Both the position numbers and the translations under genes were made by a program. 64,000 nt of DNA from Neobacillus cucumis (lineage in GTDB: Bacteria; Bacillota; Bacilli; Bacillales_B; DSM-18226). The notes below the pieces were generated by a model. The model saw only the letters and a program-made list of their open reading frames with translations, had not been told where the DNA came from and did not search any database. The stretch is from NCBI RefSeq assembly GCF_016107705.1, contig NZ_JAEHGC010000010.1, forward strand, positions 1 to 64,000, written 5' to 3'. Shown piece by piece: positions 35,316 through 42,926 of this stretch (its first letter is position 1; each line of letters starts with the position of its first letter).

Positions 35316-36233
35316 TTAAACATAGTAGGAAGCACTACCGTTACTTAATAAAAAGTTTTCAATTTTATCCTCTACTACGTTTTGAACAACCTTTTGAACT
35401 AAAGTTAAAGTTTCAGCAGGTAGTTCAGCCCACTCTTTTTCAGTGACAAAATTTTCTCTATTGAGAGCGTTTATCATCGCATGTTCTATATCTGTTGCAA
35501 TATTCACTTTACTAATTCCACCGCTAGGAATTTGAATTGCATTTTTAATTATCTCTGATGGAGTGCCTGAACCGCCATGTAACACTAAAGGTACAGATGT
35601 TACCGCACGAATTTCAATTAAACGTTCAATATCAATTTTTGGATCTTTAACGAGATAGACCCCATGTGAAGTCCCTACTGAAACCGCTAATGCATCAACC
35701 CCTGTCTCTTCAACAAACTGTTTTGCTTCCTCTGGTTCTGTAAATAGCTCTTCATCAACGTCTGTTTCAATAAAGTCAGTTGTCCCAATTTTGCCTAATT
35801 CAGCTTCAACAGTTACGCCTTTTGAATGTGCATACTCCACAACCCTTTTTGTTATCTCGATATTTTTCTTAAATGGTTGCTCTGATGCATCAATCATAAC
35901 GGATGTAAAACCAGCTTCGATAGCTTCCGAAATTACATTGAAGTCCTTCGTATGATCTAAATGTAATACAGCAGGGATATTAATATTCTCCTCTTGAATA
36001 ACACGATAAAATTCTCTGCTAAATTCCTCTAAATTAATTCCATATCGTTCTTGCTCCCTCTCAGAAGTCTGAACAATAACTGCAGAATTCATTTCTTTGG
36101 CCGCTCTAAGAATAGGAGCTATCATTTTTGTAGCTCTAGGAGTAAATGAACCGACAGCAAATTGATTTTGCTTAGCCAATGCAAGGACTTTAGTTAACGA
36201 ACAAACATTATTAGCTTTTAAATTTGTTTCCAT
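35316..36233 (-). CDS. Class II fructose/tagatose-bisphosphate aldolase family protein
   Basis: A 305-residue zinc-dependent aldolase. The zinc site includes AVLHLDHTKDF (Asp/His pair), VEAELGKIG with the structural Glu, SVGTSHGVYL and VLHGGSGTPSEII; NIATDIEHA binds the phosphate end. It belongs to the FbaA/GatY group cleaving keto-sugar phosphates to DHAP plus an aldehyde, but lacks the exact sequence of housekeeping Fba and sits in the accessory island. It most likely serves the split-transketolase pathway. Motif copy J lies 97 bp upstream, so it would be co-regulated with that operon though it has its own transcript. Confidence 0.9.
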   Translation of the reverse strand: METNLKANNVCSLTKVLALAKQNQFAVGSFTPRATKMIAPILRAAKEMNSAVIVQTSEREQERYGINLEEFSREFYRVIQEENINIPAVLHLDHTKDFNVISEAIEAGFTSVMIDASEQPFKKNIEITKRVVEYAHSKGVTVEAELGKIGTTDFIETDVDEELFTEPEEAKQFVEETGVDALAVSVGTSHGVYLVKDPKIDIERLIEIRAVTSVPLVLHGGSGTPSEIIKNAIQIPSGGISKVNIATDIEHAMINALNRENFVTEKEWAELPAETLTLVQKVVQNVVEDKIENFLLSNGSASYYV

Positions 36234-36329
36234 TCATTTCTTTCCACCTTTCTGTTTGAAATACACAATTTTTAGATTTTAACTCTTTTTTAAACGGTGT
36301 AACTTATTTCTTTCATACCAAATTTGTTA

Positions 36330-36350
36330 CTTAATAAACAACGTCGTTTC
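36330..36350 (-). promoter_or_regulatory. Shared 21-bp motif, copy J (aldolase)
   Basis: TTAATAAACAAC, GTC, GTTTC, preceded by GTTAC. It is the rightmost copy of the motif; none was found to the right of it. Confidence 0.65.
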
Positions 36351-36561
36351 ATTTTATTTTAATCATTTATCAAAAATATTGCAAAAATTTTTACTCTTTC
36401 CACCCAGAAAAAAATAATGCCTCCGTTGCAATTTATGAAACTTAATTAATATGTTTATTTTCTTTTTTTTCAGAAAACTTAGTGTTATAATTATCCTACC
36501 AACTTATTTACTATATTACGTTGTGGGTTTTCAATCAATAACACGGAAAGGGGTATTGTTA

Positions 36562-36663
36562 ATGGATATTTGTATTTCTTGCGGAGAGGAATTATCTATT
36601 ATGGAGAGGAATCGAGCGGAATGCTGGGAGTGCAGAGACACAACAAACTCAGAAGCGGAGTGA
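36562..36663 (+). CDS. Very small zinc-ribbon-like protein
   Basis: A 33-residue protein, MDICISCGEEL then RAECWECRD, with two CxxC pairs (Cys4/Cys7 and Cys21/Cys24) like the zinc-ribbon small proteins of Bacillus. GGAAAGGGG lies about 8 bases before the ATG. The frame is open further upstream (to 36451) but that part is hydrophobic and lacks a ribosome site. Cysteine spacing is the main support for it being a gene. The role is unknown. Confidence 0.6.
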   Translation: MDICISCGEELSIMERNRAECWECRDTTNSEAE

Positions 36664-37000
36664 TCATGACATTTAATATTTTTATGATAGTTATATATAA
36701 AAACTAGTGTCCCTAATCCCTTTAACCGCCCTTGGACCCGGACCTAAACGATTTTTCAGAGCAAAAAGCAAAAAGGTTAAGTTTATAACTCCACCCCGGA
36801 AATAGATGAATTCTTATATTTATACCAATTCAATTCTTAAAGTCTCCATTAATAAATACTTTCTGAAAATACCTTCCACAAAGTTTTAAATAAATGATTT
36901 TATTTCGTAGAATACTTCCTGAACAACAAAAAATGTCGGCCTCTTAGTGGTTATTTCCCTTTAAGCTTCATTTCTGCAAAATTCACTTTTCCACTGAAAA

Positions 37001-37035
37001 GTAGCCTTTGCTCTTTATGAGTGAAGGCTATTTTT
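37001..37035 (+). terminator. Terminator downstream of the small zinc-ribbon gene
   Basis: TAGCCTT ... AAGGCTA stem followed by TTTTT on the plus strand, 338 bp past the small gene. No other plus gene lies between. Confidence 0.55.
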
Positions 37036-37216
37036 GACGAGTTTCTTCTATAATATAATACCTTTTTAGGTTTCCTTCATATTCTTTATCTAACTTATAA
37101 AATTATCTTTTTCATGTCTAATTCCTCCATAGCCATAATGGAAGTAATCTCTCCTTTTTTCCAGCAAACACTTTAATGAAAGTAACTAAGATATCTTTAA
37201 ATTGAAAGTGAACGTT

Positions 37217-37378
37217 ATGATCGGACTTATTATTGCAATCATCATTTTTAATATCATTGTCTTTAAAACAAATAAGAACCTAACAGTCAACAAAACTATT
37301 CATATTTGGCTATTTCTATTTACAATTACGTTACATCCGAAAAGCTGCGCCATTCAAGCTACATTCCTTTTCACATAG
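37217..37378 (+). pseudogene. N-terminal remnant of a small membrane protein
   Basis: A 53-codon open frame beginning MIGLIIAIIIFNIIVFKTNK, then IHIWLFLFTI. It looks like the first 40 residues of a CBO0543-type multi-helix membrane protein, then runs out of family-like sequence and stops. Other CBO0543-like genes lie at 49.4-50.4 kb. The surrounding 36.7-38.0 kb has no other gene. Confidence 0.45.
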
Positions 37379-37674
37379 GATAGCCTGTTTTTCTCGCTTT
37401 TTGGGTATTGATGTGTTTTAGCTTGATAGGCATGCGGACTTACTCCTAAATTAGCTACAGGTGTCGATATCTACCTGAAACAGCTTAAGATTATCAGCAA
37501 CCTAGTTCCCTATTTCCTTACTTCCGTATAAATCATGCTACTTCCATCAGTTTTGAAAGTTATAAAGAAACAGAAGCATAAAATACACGCCCGATGTTGT
37601 CATAAAGTTCTATATTTTATAGTCAGCACATTTGACAATGTTCACCCAGTTTTCATATCTCCCTAATCCAATGC

Positions 37675-37778
37675 ATAAAAAAACAAAGAGATTCCATGAT
37701 AGGAATCTCTTTGTAATGAAAGAGGTAACTTCTAATAGTCGCAACGTTCTTCCGAAGATCGTTGCGATTTGTTTTTTA
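37675..37778. terminator. Pair of hairpin terminators
   Basis: CAAAGAGATTCC / GGAATCTCTTTG at 37684-37712 with an A-run on its left (a T-run on the minus strand), and CGCAACG / CGTTGCG at 37740-37766 followed by ATTTGTTTTTTAT on the plus strand. They are back to back with opposite directions, flanking no surviving gene. Confidence 0.55.
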
Positions 37779-37973
37779 TCGTGGCCCAGTGGATAATAAC
37801 AGTTTAAATTTCGATTTTTTCATAAAAAAAAACATCCTTCCCTTATCTGTTATTAATATTTAGCATATTGCTACATTGTATGTCGGTGTCCGTTATGTTA
37901 GCATTGGCGTTCTTCAGTACGATCTTTGATGTCTTCTTATTGCGTGTGGTGACAGCTTCGCTGGTACTACCCC

Positions 37974-38010
37974 AAAAAGGGAGATTCCCGAAAGAACCTC
38001 TCCCTTTTTA
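37974..38010 (-). terminator. Terminator downstream of the 38 kb TIM-barrel gene
   Basis: AAAAAGGGAGA / TCTCCCTTTTT with a 14-base loop, ending 4 bp from the stop codon at 38015. It reads as a terminator in both directions. Confidence 0.85.
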
Positions 38011-38014
38011 GTTT

Positions 38015-38965
38015 TTAGCGGCAATATTTATCTCTTAATGCAAGAGCATACCTAACAGATTGTTCTGCACCTTCTTCTTGATCCTTAATCATTTGCTCTA
38101 GAAGTTCTTCTGGTGGATAATAGTAATCCAATGGTTTAATTACATTTAAATCATAAGGAGGTTGTTGCACTTTATATGCTCCTTGGCCTACTGCAAAGAC
38201 TCCACCTGTACCAAGTTCTCTCTTAAAATGGATGGCATACGGGAAGCACATTTCAACGTTGATTCTAGTTAACATTGAATTCTCAACCAATATTTTAAAA
38301 CTTTCTTCCAAATCGATATTGCCTGTCCCAGCAGGTACGCCACATACCCTGTAATCTTCGCCATCATGGACGATAATATGATCTTTAAAATGAGTTGTAA
38401 AAGCATATGGTGCTAATTTTCTTACAGCTTCAACCGGGTCCTCCCATGCCATCATTGCGTTCCCGAAATCACAATGAGCACCAACCCAAGAACTGTTGAC
38501 CTCCTTAATCATTTGAATCACTTCATCTGATGTTTCTTCCTCATGATTTTCCACAGCAAGCTTGATTCTATATTTCTTTAACAACGGTACGATTTTTTTA
38601 ATATCTTCAGGTGCTCTCCTCAGTCTTTCCGGATCATACCCTCCCATGCAGACATATGTACGAATTACATCCGCGCCAATTCGATGAGCTGCTTCAATGA
38701 CCGTTGTTAAATGTTCCGGATCGAATCCATTTGTATCGATTTCAGCGAAAAATCCATACTTTTGAATTTCTTTTCTTACTTTCTCTAAATACTCGGGATC
38801 AAGTGATTCTAAAGTACCCCACCCTGGTAACCCCGGCCATGGAATAATATTGATCATGACTCCGTCTAATCCTAATTCAGCAGTTTTTCTGATAAAATCG
38901 AAAATATTCATTCGACCCGTAATAAACTGCAAGTGAAAGGTTTCTGTTTCTAATCCAATTTTCAT
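38015..38965 (-). CDS. Sugar-phosphate isomerase/epimerase (TIM-barrel) family protein
   Basis: A 316-residue xylose-isomerase-like TIM-barrel protein. Metal-binding candidates are Glu in KLAVENHEEET, Asp/His in VGAHCDFGNAM, His in TTHFKDHIIV and Glu in INVEMCFPYAI. Tandem aromatic/Pro segments near the C-terminus (QQPPYDLNVIKPLDYYYPPE) are unusual. It shares only the fold with the 27.6 kb protein. It is downstream of ridA and an MFS gene on the same strand and probably acts on the transported sugar, polyol or keto acid. The exact substrate cannot be inferred. Confidence 0.87.
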   Translation of the reverse strand: MKIGLETETFHLQFITGRMNIFDFIRKTAELGLDGVMINIIPWPGLPGWGTLESLDPEYLEKVRKEIQKYGFFAEIDTNGFDPEHLTTVIEAAHRIGADVIRTYVCMGGYDPERLRRAPEDIKKIVPLLKKYRIKLAVENHEEETSDEVIQMIKEVNSSWVGAHCDFGNAMMAWEDPVEAVRKLAPYAFTTHFKDHIIVHDGEDYRVCGVPAGTGNIDLEESFKILVENSMLTRINVEMCFPYAIHFKRELGTGGVFAVGQGAYKVQQPPYDLNVIKPLDYYYPPEELLEQMIKDQEEGAEQSVRYALALRDKYCR

Positions 38966-39067
38966 GTTTCACACACCTTTATGTTAATTTATAAAAGCTT
39001 TTAAATTGGGGAAGAACTTAGCAGCAAAACAACTAAACACAATCCTTCTCAAAAAAAGAATAATAGA

Positions 39068-39448
39068 TCAACTTTTTGCCTCAGCAATCAATTCAATTTC
39101 AATCATTGCATTCATAGGTAATTTTGCTACCTGAATGGTACTCCTAGCTGGAAAAGGCTCCGAAAAATATTCCGCATAAATTTTATTTACAGTTTGAAAA
39201 TCAGATAAATCAGTTACAAATATAGTTGTTTTCATAACTGAATTCATTTCAAGATCTTTTTCTTTTAAAATATGCTTTAAATTTTCTAAACATTGTCTTG
39301 CTTGATCTTCAATGCCTATAGCTAATTTATTAGTATTAGGATTTAAAGGGAGTTGCCCCGAAATATAGAGATTCCCTTTTGATAGTACCGCTTGGGAATA
39401 TGGCCCAATAGGTTGTGGTGCATTACTTGTTAAAACTGCTTGTTTCAT
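39068..39448 (-). CDS. RidA family enamine/imine deaminase
   Basis: A 126-residue RidA (YjgF/YER057c/UK114) protein, a trimeric enzyme that hydrolyses reactive enamines and imines such as 2-aminoacrylate. Marks of the family are PQPIGPYSQAV, YISGQLPLNP, the catalytic Arg in ARSTIQVAKLPMNAMIEIELIA, and the Cys/Glu end. It lies between an MFS carrier and a TIM-barrel isomerase, a local role being likely: detoxifying an intermediate released by amino acid or amino sugar breakdown. AAGGAGT precedes the ATG at about 9 bases. Confidence 0.93.
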   Translation of the reverse strand: MKQAVLTSNAPQPIGPYSQAVLSKGNLYISGQLPLNPNTNKLAIGIEDQARQCLENLKHILKEKDLEMNSVMKTTIFVTDLSDFQTVNKIYAEYFSEPFPARSTIQVAKLPMNAMIEIELIAEAKS

Positions 39449-39519
39449 AATAAAAAACTCCTTTTTATCTAAAATATTTTTCTAGTAATAAAAAATTAAG
39501 AATTCATTTGACTATTATC

Positions 39520-40812
39520 CTAATTTTGGATATTGTGTTTTTTCTTGTTTACAATTTTAACTAAATGGTTACTAATAATAAAACCCATACCAGCAAAAGC
39601 AATCATTATCAAAAATACATATCTATATCCGGCAATTCCAGGTTTGTGATCCAGAATATAACCATACATGGTAAAGGCGAAAATTTGAGGAGCATAACCA
39701 ACTAAACAAGCTACTGAAGCGGCAGCACCGCTTATTTCTTTCGGAATATCAATTTCATCTAATGGGGCAAAAAACACAGCCCGTTGAGTAAATACAATCG
39801 CTCCAAAGCCAAGTGTTGTTATCACTCCTATATAAACATTCATTTTACTATGTGGAAGCATAATAAAAATTGCCATTGCAATAATGGATAAGAGAAAAGC
39901 AAATCTAAGGTATTTTGTCGCTGATTTAAATTTTTTATCCGCTAAGAATCCACCGATGGGACCGCCTATTATTTTTAATCCGTATTGGTTTATGATTCCG
40001 TATACACCAACTAATGCTACCGGCATTCCATAAATTTCTTTCAAAAACGGAATAAAGTAAGTTAAACCTGCGTAAACCGTATAAACGCAAAATATTGTAA
40101 ATGAGGCAAACCACAGAATGGGATTTTTAATTGCTTGAATCGCACCTTTCAAAGCTACTTTATTTTTAGTAATTTCTTCTCCACCCTTATCAAATGTTTG
40201 AAAAATTATATCGTCCTCTAAAAAGAAATAACTTATAATACCGACAATAATTATAATCAAGGCAAAAAATAAAATTGCAGCTCTGAAACCTAATGACTTA
40301 GACCCTAACCAAATAAATATACCCAAAGCAGAAAATGCAACGATTGTATCTACAATACCTCGGCCACCTTCAAGAAATCCAAACATCCTGCCTTGTTGAT
40401 CGGACTCTCCAAGTAATTTAACGGATTTTATCAACACAGGCCAAAAAGCAGTCTCTGTAAATAAAGCCATTACTCCCCAAGAAGCTAAAATTCCATAATA
40501 ACCCGGAAAAGTAGATAAATAAATCCCAGTTACACCCACGCCAACCAATCCAATCGGAATTAAAGTCCTTTTAGAAAATCTACCAGCGATGTAAATGGAG
40601 GCTGCATAACCAATTGCTTGTACAATAGCATATACAGATATTGCTAAACCTATTTGCGTATGTGAAAGGTGAAAATATTTTTGCATTGGAATGTAAAAAG
40701 CATCTTTTAAGGATGATAATTTATATATTGTTCCTCCACCCAAAATTAAAATACATAAGGTAAACCATTTTTTAACCTGCGTCTTTGCTACTTCTATAAA
40801 CATCACCCCCAA
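39520..40812 (-). CDS. MFS transporter (paralogue 1)
   Basis: A 430-residue, 12-helix MFS carrier. It is a clear paralogue of the carrier at 42.9 kb: both share GTIYKL, SLKDAFY or LKDAFYVPMQ, the FWP ... KSVKLLGE region and GRMFGFLEGGRG in the loop between helices 4 and 5. These resemble OFA/NNP-like or hexuronate-type MFS proteins, but I cannot name the substrate. The start is uncertain: the frame opens at TTG 40812, and an ATG at 40803 is preceded by GGGGGTG. The leader has a cre-like site, and the gene is divergent from the YheO-type regulator that probably controls it. Confidence 0.85.
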   Translation of the reverse strand: MGVMFIEVAKTQVKKWFTLCILILGGGTIYKLSSLKDAFYIPMQKYFHLSHTQIGLAISVYAIVQAIGYAASIYIAGRFSKRTLIPIGLVGVGVTGIYLSTFPGYYGILASWGVMALFTETAFWPVLIKSVKLLGESDQQGRMFGFLEGGRGIVDTIVAFSALGIFIWLGSKSLGFRAAILFFALIIIIVGIISYFFLEDDIIFQTFDKGGEEITKNKVALKGAIQAIKNPILWFASFTIFCVYTVYAGLTYFIPFLKEIYGMPVALVGVYGIINQYGLKIIGGPIGGFLADKKFKSATKYLRFAFLLSIIAMAIFIMLPHSKMNVYIGVITTLGFGAIVFTQRAVFFAPLDEIDIPKEISGAAASVACLVGYAPQIFAFTMYGYILDHKPGIAGYRYVFLIMIAFAGMGFIISNHLVKIVNKKKHNIQN

Positions 40813-40818
40813 ATAATT

Positions 40819-40832
40819 TAAAAACGCTTACA
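40819..40832. promoter_or_regulatory. cre-like site in the leader of MFS paralogue 1
   Basis: TAAAAACGCTTACA differs from the CcpA consensus only at position 2 (A for G). It is within 7 bp of the start, a roadblock position. Confidence 0.45.
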
Positions 40833-40967
40833 TGATAATAAAAAATTATCAATAATAATAATTTATTATTACTCAGGATATAGTATACTGTTAAATGAGA
40901 CAAAAGACAAGACGCAATATTTACAAAATTAAAAAACACATTATAATTTGAAAGGACTATTATTAGG

Positions 40968-41633
40968 ATGCCAAACAAAGAAACTTTAGAGAAATATAAA
41001 CCAATGGTGAAATTTATTTATGAGATCGCTGGACCTAATTGTGAAGTTATTCTTCATGATATTAATAAACCAGATTCTTCCATTATTGCTTTATCTGGTA
41101 ACTTGAGTGGACGCTGCCTAGGTGGACCCCTAACAGATATGGCTTTAAAAATACTAAAAAGTAAAAGGTACTTAACGGAGGACCACGTTACAAATTATAA
41201 ATCGATAACCAGTGACGGAAGGATTTGCCGATCTTCTACTTTTTTTATAAAAGACTCACAAAGTAATTTAATTGGGATATTGTGTATTAATATTTTAGTA
41301 TCTCCTTTATTAGATATTCGAAATAAGATAGATGAATTAATTCACTTAAATGAATTAACTAAATTTATTGACCCATCTAACAGCCCATCTACAAAACAAG
41401 ATGAAACTCTTGGGCAAAATCTTGAAGAATTAATGAATTCACTGATTGAAGAAGTATTAGAAAATTATAATACCGATATAAATGAATTGAGTCCTCGACA
41501 AAAGAATGAAATTATTTCTGAGTTAAATGAAAAAGGTGTTTTTCTACTTAAAGGTGGAATTACTGAAGTTGCTAAAAGAATCGGGATGTCAGAACCAAGT
41601 GTTTATCGATATTTAGCAAAGATTAAAAAATAA
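40968..41633 (+). CDS. YheO/DauR-type transcriptional regulator (PAS-like domain plus HTH)
   Basis: A 221-residue regulator: residues 8-120 form the YheO PAS-like sensor (MVKFIYEIAGPNCEVILHDI, SGRCLGGPLTDMALKIL), and the C-terminal 55 residues are the helix-turn-helix (LLKGGITEVAKRIGMSEPSV then YRYLAKIKK). Relatives such as DauR control D-amino acid or amino acid catabolism; the ridA neighbour fits such a use. It is divergent from MFS paralogue 1, whose operon it most likely regulates. TTGAAAGGACTA precedes the ATG. Confidence 0.88.
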   Translation: MPNKETLEKYKPMVKFIYEIAGPNCEVILHDINKPDSSIIALSGNLSGRCLGGPLTDMALKILKSKRYLTEDHVTNYKSITSDGRICRSSTFFIKDSQSNLIGILCINILVSPLLDIRNKIDELIHLNELTKFIDPSNSPSTKQDETLGQNLEELMNSLIEEVLENYNTDINELSPRQKNEIISELNEKGVFLLKGGITEVAKRIGMSEPSVYRYLAKIKK

Positions 41634-41869
41634 TTTTGGTTCTGAAAAAAAGTATGCGTAAACATTATTCCACAAGTATAAAGGTCGCAAGCGGCGGAAA
41701 CCCACAATCAGCTGTACAGGGAGGAATGCTAGGGCTTCTAGTCGCATTTGCCATTATCGGTGGGATGCAAGAGAATTTTGCACAATTATTTACAACCACC
41801 CGTTGAACGGTGGTCATGACTTTACCTGCTCAAAAACAAATTTAGGTTTCAATGCGTCAATGGATACTA
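41634..41869. other. Intergenic region with a gene remnant and a hairpin
   Basis: The plus strand from about 41688 to 41804 has an open frame, VASGGNPQSAVQGGMLGLLV then AFAIIGGMQENFAQLF, with the look of a membrane-protein fragment lacking start and body. It ends in ACCACC ... GGTGGT (41799-41819), an imperfect palindrome without a T-run. I treat it as debris of a lost gene. Confidence 0.35.
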
Positions 41870-41913
41870 AAAGAACTGGGATTGCTATGACACATAGATC
41901 CCAGTTCTTTTTT
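41870..41913. terminator. Terminator of the DeoR gene (bidirectional)
   Basis: AAGAACTGGGAT / ATCCCAGTTCTT with a 15-base loop, followed by T-runs on both strands. It overlaps the stop codon of the DeoR gene. Confidence 0.85.
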
Positions 41914-42701
41914 TATGGACGTACAATTGGAATATGTGCATCTTCAAAGGGGCCCATCTGTAGCTTTGTGGCATAAGAATCCGTTATAATTTGGCTAATT
42001 CTGTTTACATCGCACATTTTTATAAGTGAATTAATACCTAGTTTACTGCTGTCAGCTATTACAATTGTTTTATCGGAGCACTCCATCATTTTCCCTTGAA
42101 CTTCAATCTCATCCACACGTTGGTAGGTGACACCATGTTCAACGGAAATGCCACAAGTAGTAAGGAAAAATGTGTTGATTCTTAGCTTTGCGAAAATTAA
42201 AGTTGCGATATCTGATGTAAAAGCAGCTTCATCCGGTTTGAATATACCTCCTGTAAGAACTAATGTAATTCCATGGGCATCGGATAGCTCGTTAGCTATA
42301 GCCAAAGAGTTTGTAACAACAGTCAATGAATGGAATTTTCTCTTTATTACTCTTGCTAATTGGTATGAAGTAGTGCCGGAGTCGAGCGCTACAGACTGTC
42401 CCTCTTTAATATACTGAGCTGCCAACTCTGCAACCTCTATTTTGCTTTTTATGTTTTGCTCCCCACGTTGGTGAAAAGGTTCATATATGTTACTGCTTAT
42501 TATACTGTCTCTTGAATCCTGCTCCAAAAGTATGGCCCCTCCATGTGTACGCTGCAAAAGCCCTTGAGATTCCATGTTTTCAAGATCTCGCCTTATTGTT
42601 TCAGAAGACACATCAAGTTTTTCTTTAAGTGTAGAAGTTTTGATACTGCCGGTTTCTTTCATCAAATTGAGTATTTCGCGATATCGTTGTTCTACCAGCA
42701 T
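41913..42701 (-). CDS. DeoR family transcriptional regulator
   Basis: A 262-residue repressor type: the N-terminal winged helix (VEQRYREILNLMKETGSIKT, STLKEKLDVSSETIRRDLEN, GLLQRTHGGAIL) is followed by the sugar-phosphate-sensing DeoRC domain (VALDSGTTSYQLARVIKRKF, VVTNSLAIANELSD, TLVLTGGIFKPDEAAF). The frame opens at 42779 but family alignment starts at the ATG at 42701. It is divergent from MFS paralogue 2, with tandem A/C-rich repeats between them that are candidate operators. It should respond to a phosphorylated sugar. Confidence 0.9.
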   Translation of the reverse strand: MLVEQRYREILNLMKETGSIKTSTLKEKLDVSSETIRRDLENMESQGLLQRTHGGAILLEQDSRDSIISSNIYEPFHQRGEQNIKSKIEVAELAAQYIKEGQSVALDSGTTSYQLARVIKRKFHSLTVVTNSLAIANELSDAHGITLVLTGGIFKPDEAAFTSDIATLIFAKLRINTFFLTTCGISVEHGVTYQRVDEIEVQGKMMECSDKTIVIADSSKLGINSLIKMCDVNRISQIITDSYATKLQMGPFEDAHIPIVRP

Positions 42702-42784
42702 ACTTGCACCATCTTTCATTTTGGTAAATAGAAGTTGACTTCGTATCTTATAATAACACAGGATAACATGATAACTCAATTTCG

Positions 42785-42850
42785 TTCACCCAAAAACACA
42801 AAAATATACACACATAAACATAAAAAAACACATATAAACATAAAAAAACT
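42785..42850. promoter_or_regulatory. Tandem repeats, candidate DeoR operators
   Basis: Two near-identical units, CACATAAACATAAAAAAAC (about 42811-42829) and CACATATAAACATAAAAAAAC with one base pair extra (about 42829-42849), preceded by a related ACACAAAAATATACAC. DeoR-family repressors often bind such direct repeats in phase with the DNA helix (18-20 bp). Confidence 0.55.
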
Positions 42851-42926
42851 TGAATTAACACACAAACGCATATATAATGTGGTCAAGTAATATTACTTCA
42901 AAAATTATTAAATGGAGAGTGAGTCT

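Noticed and set aside
41799..41819. ACCACC...GGTGGT palindrome as an IS200/IS605-type end
   Set aside because: A single copy, no transposase and no second end; not enough to call a mobile element.
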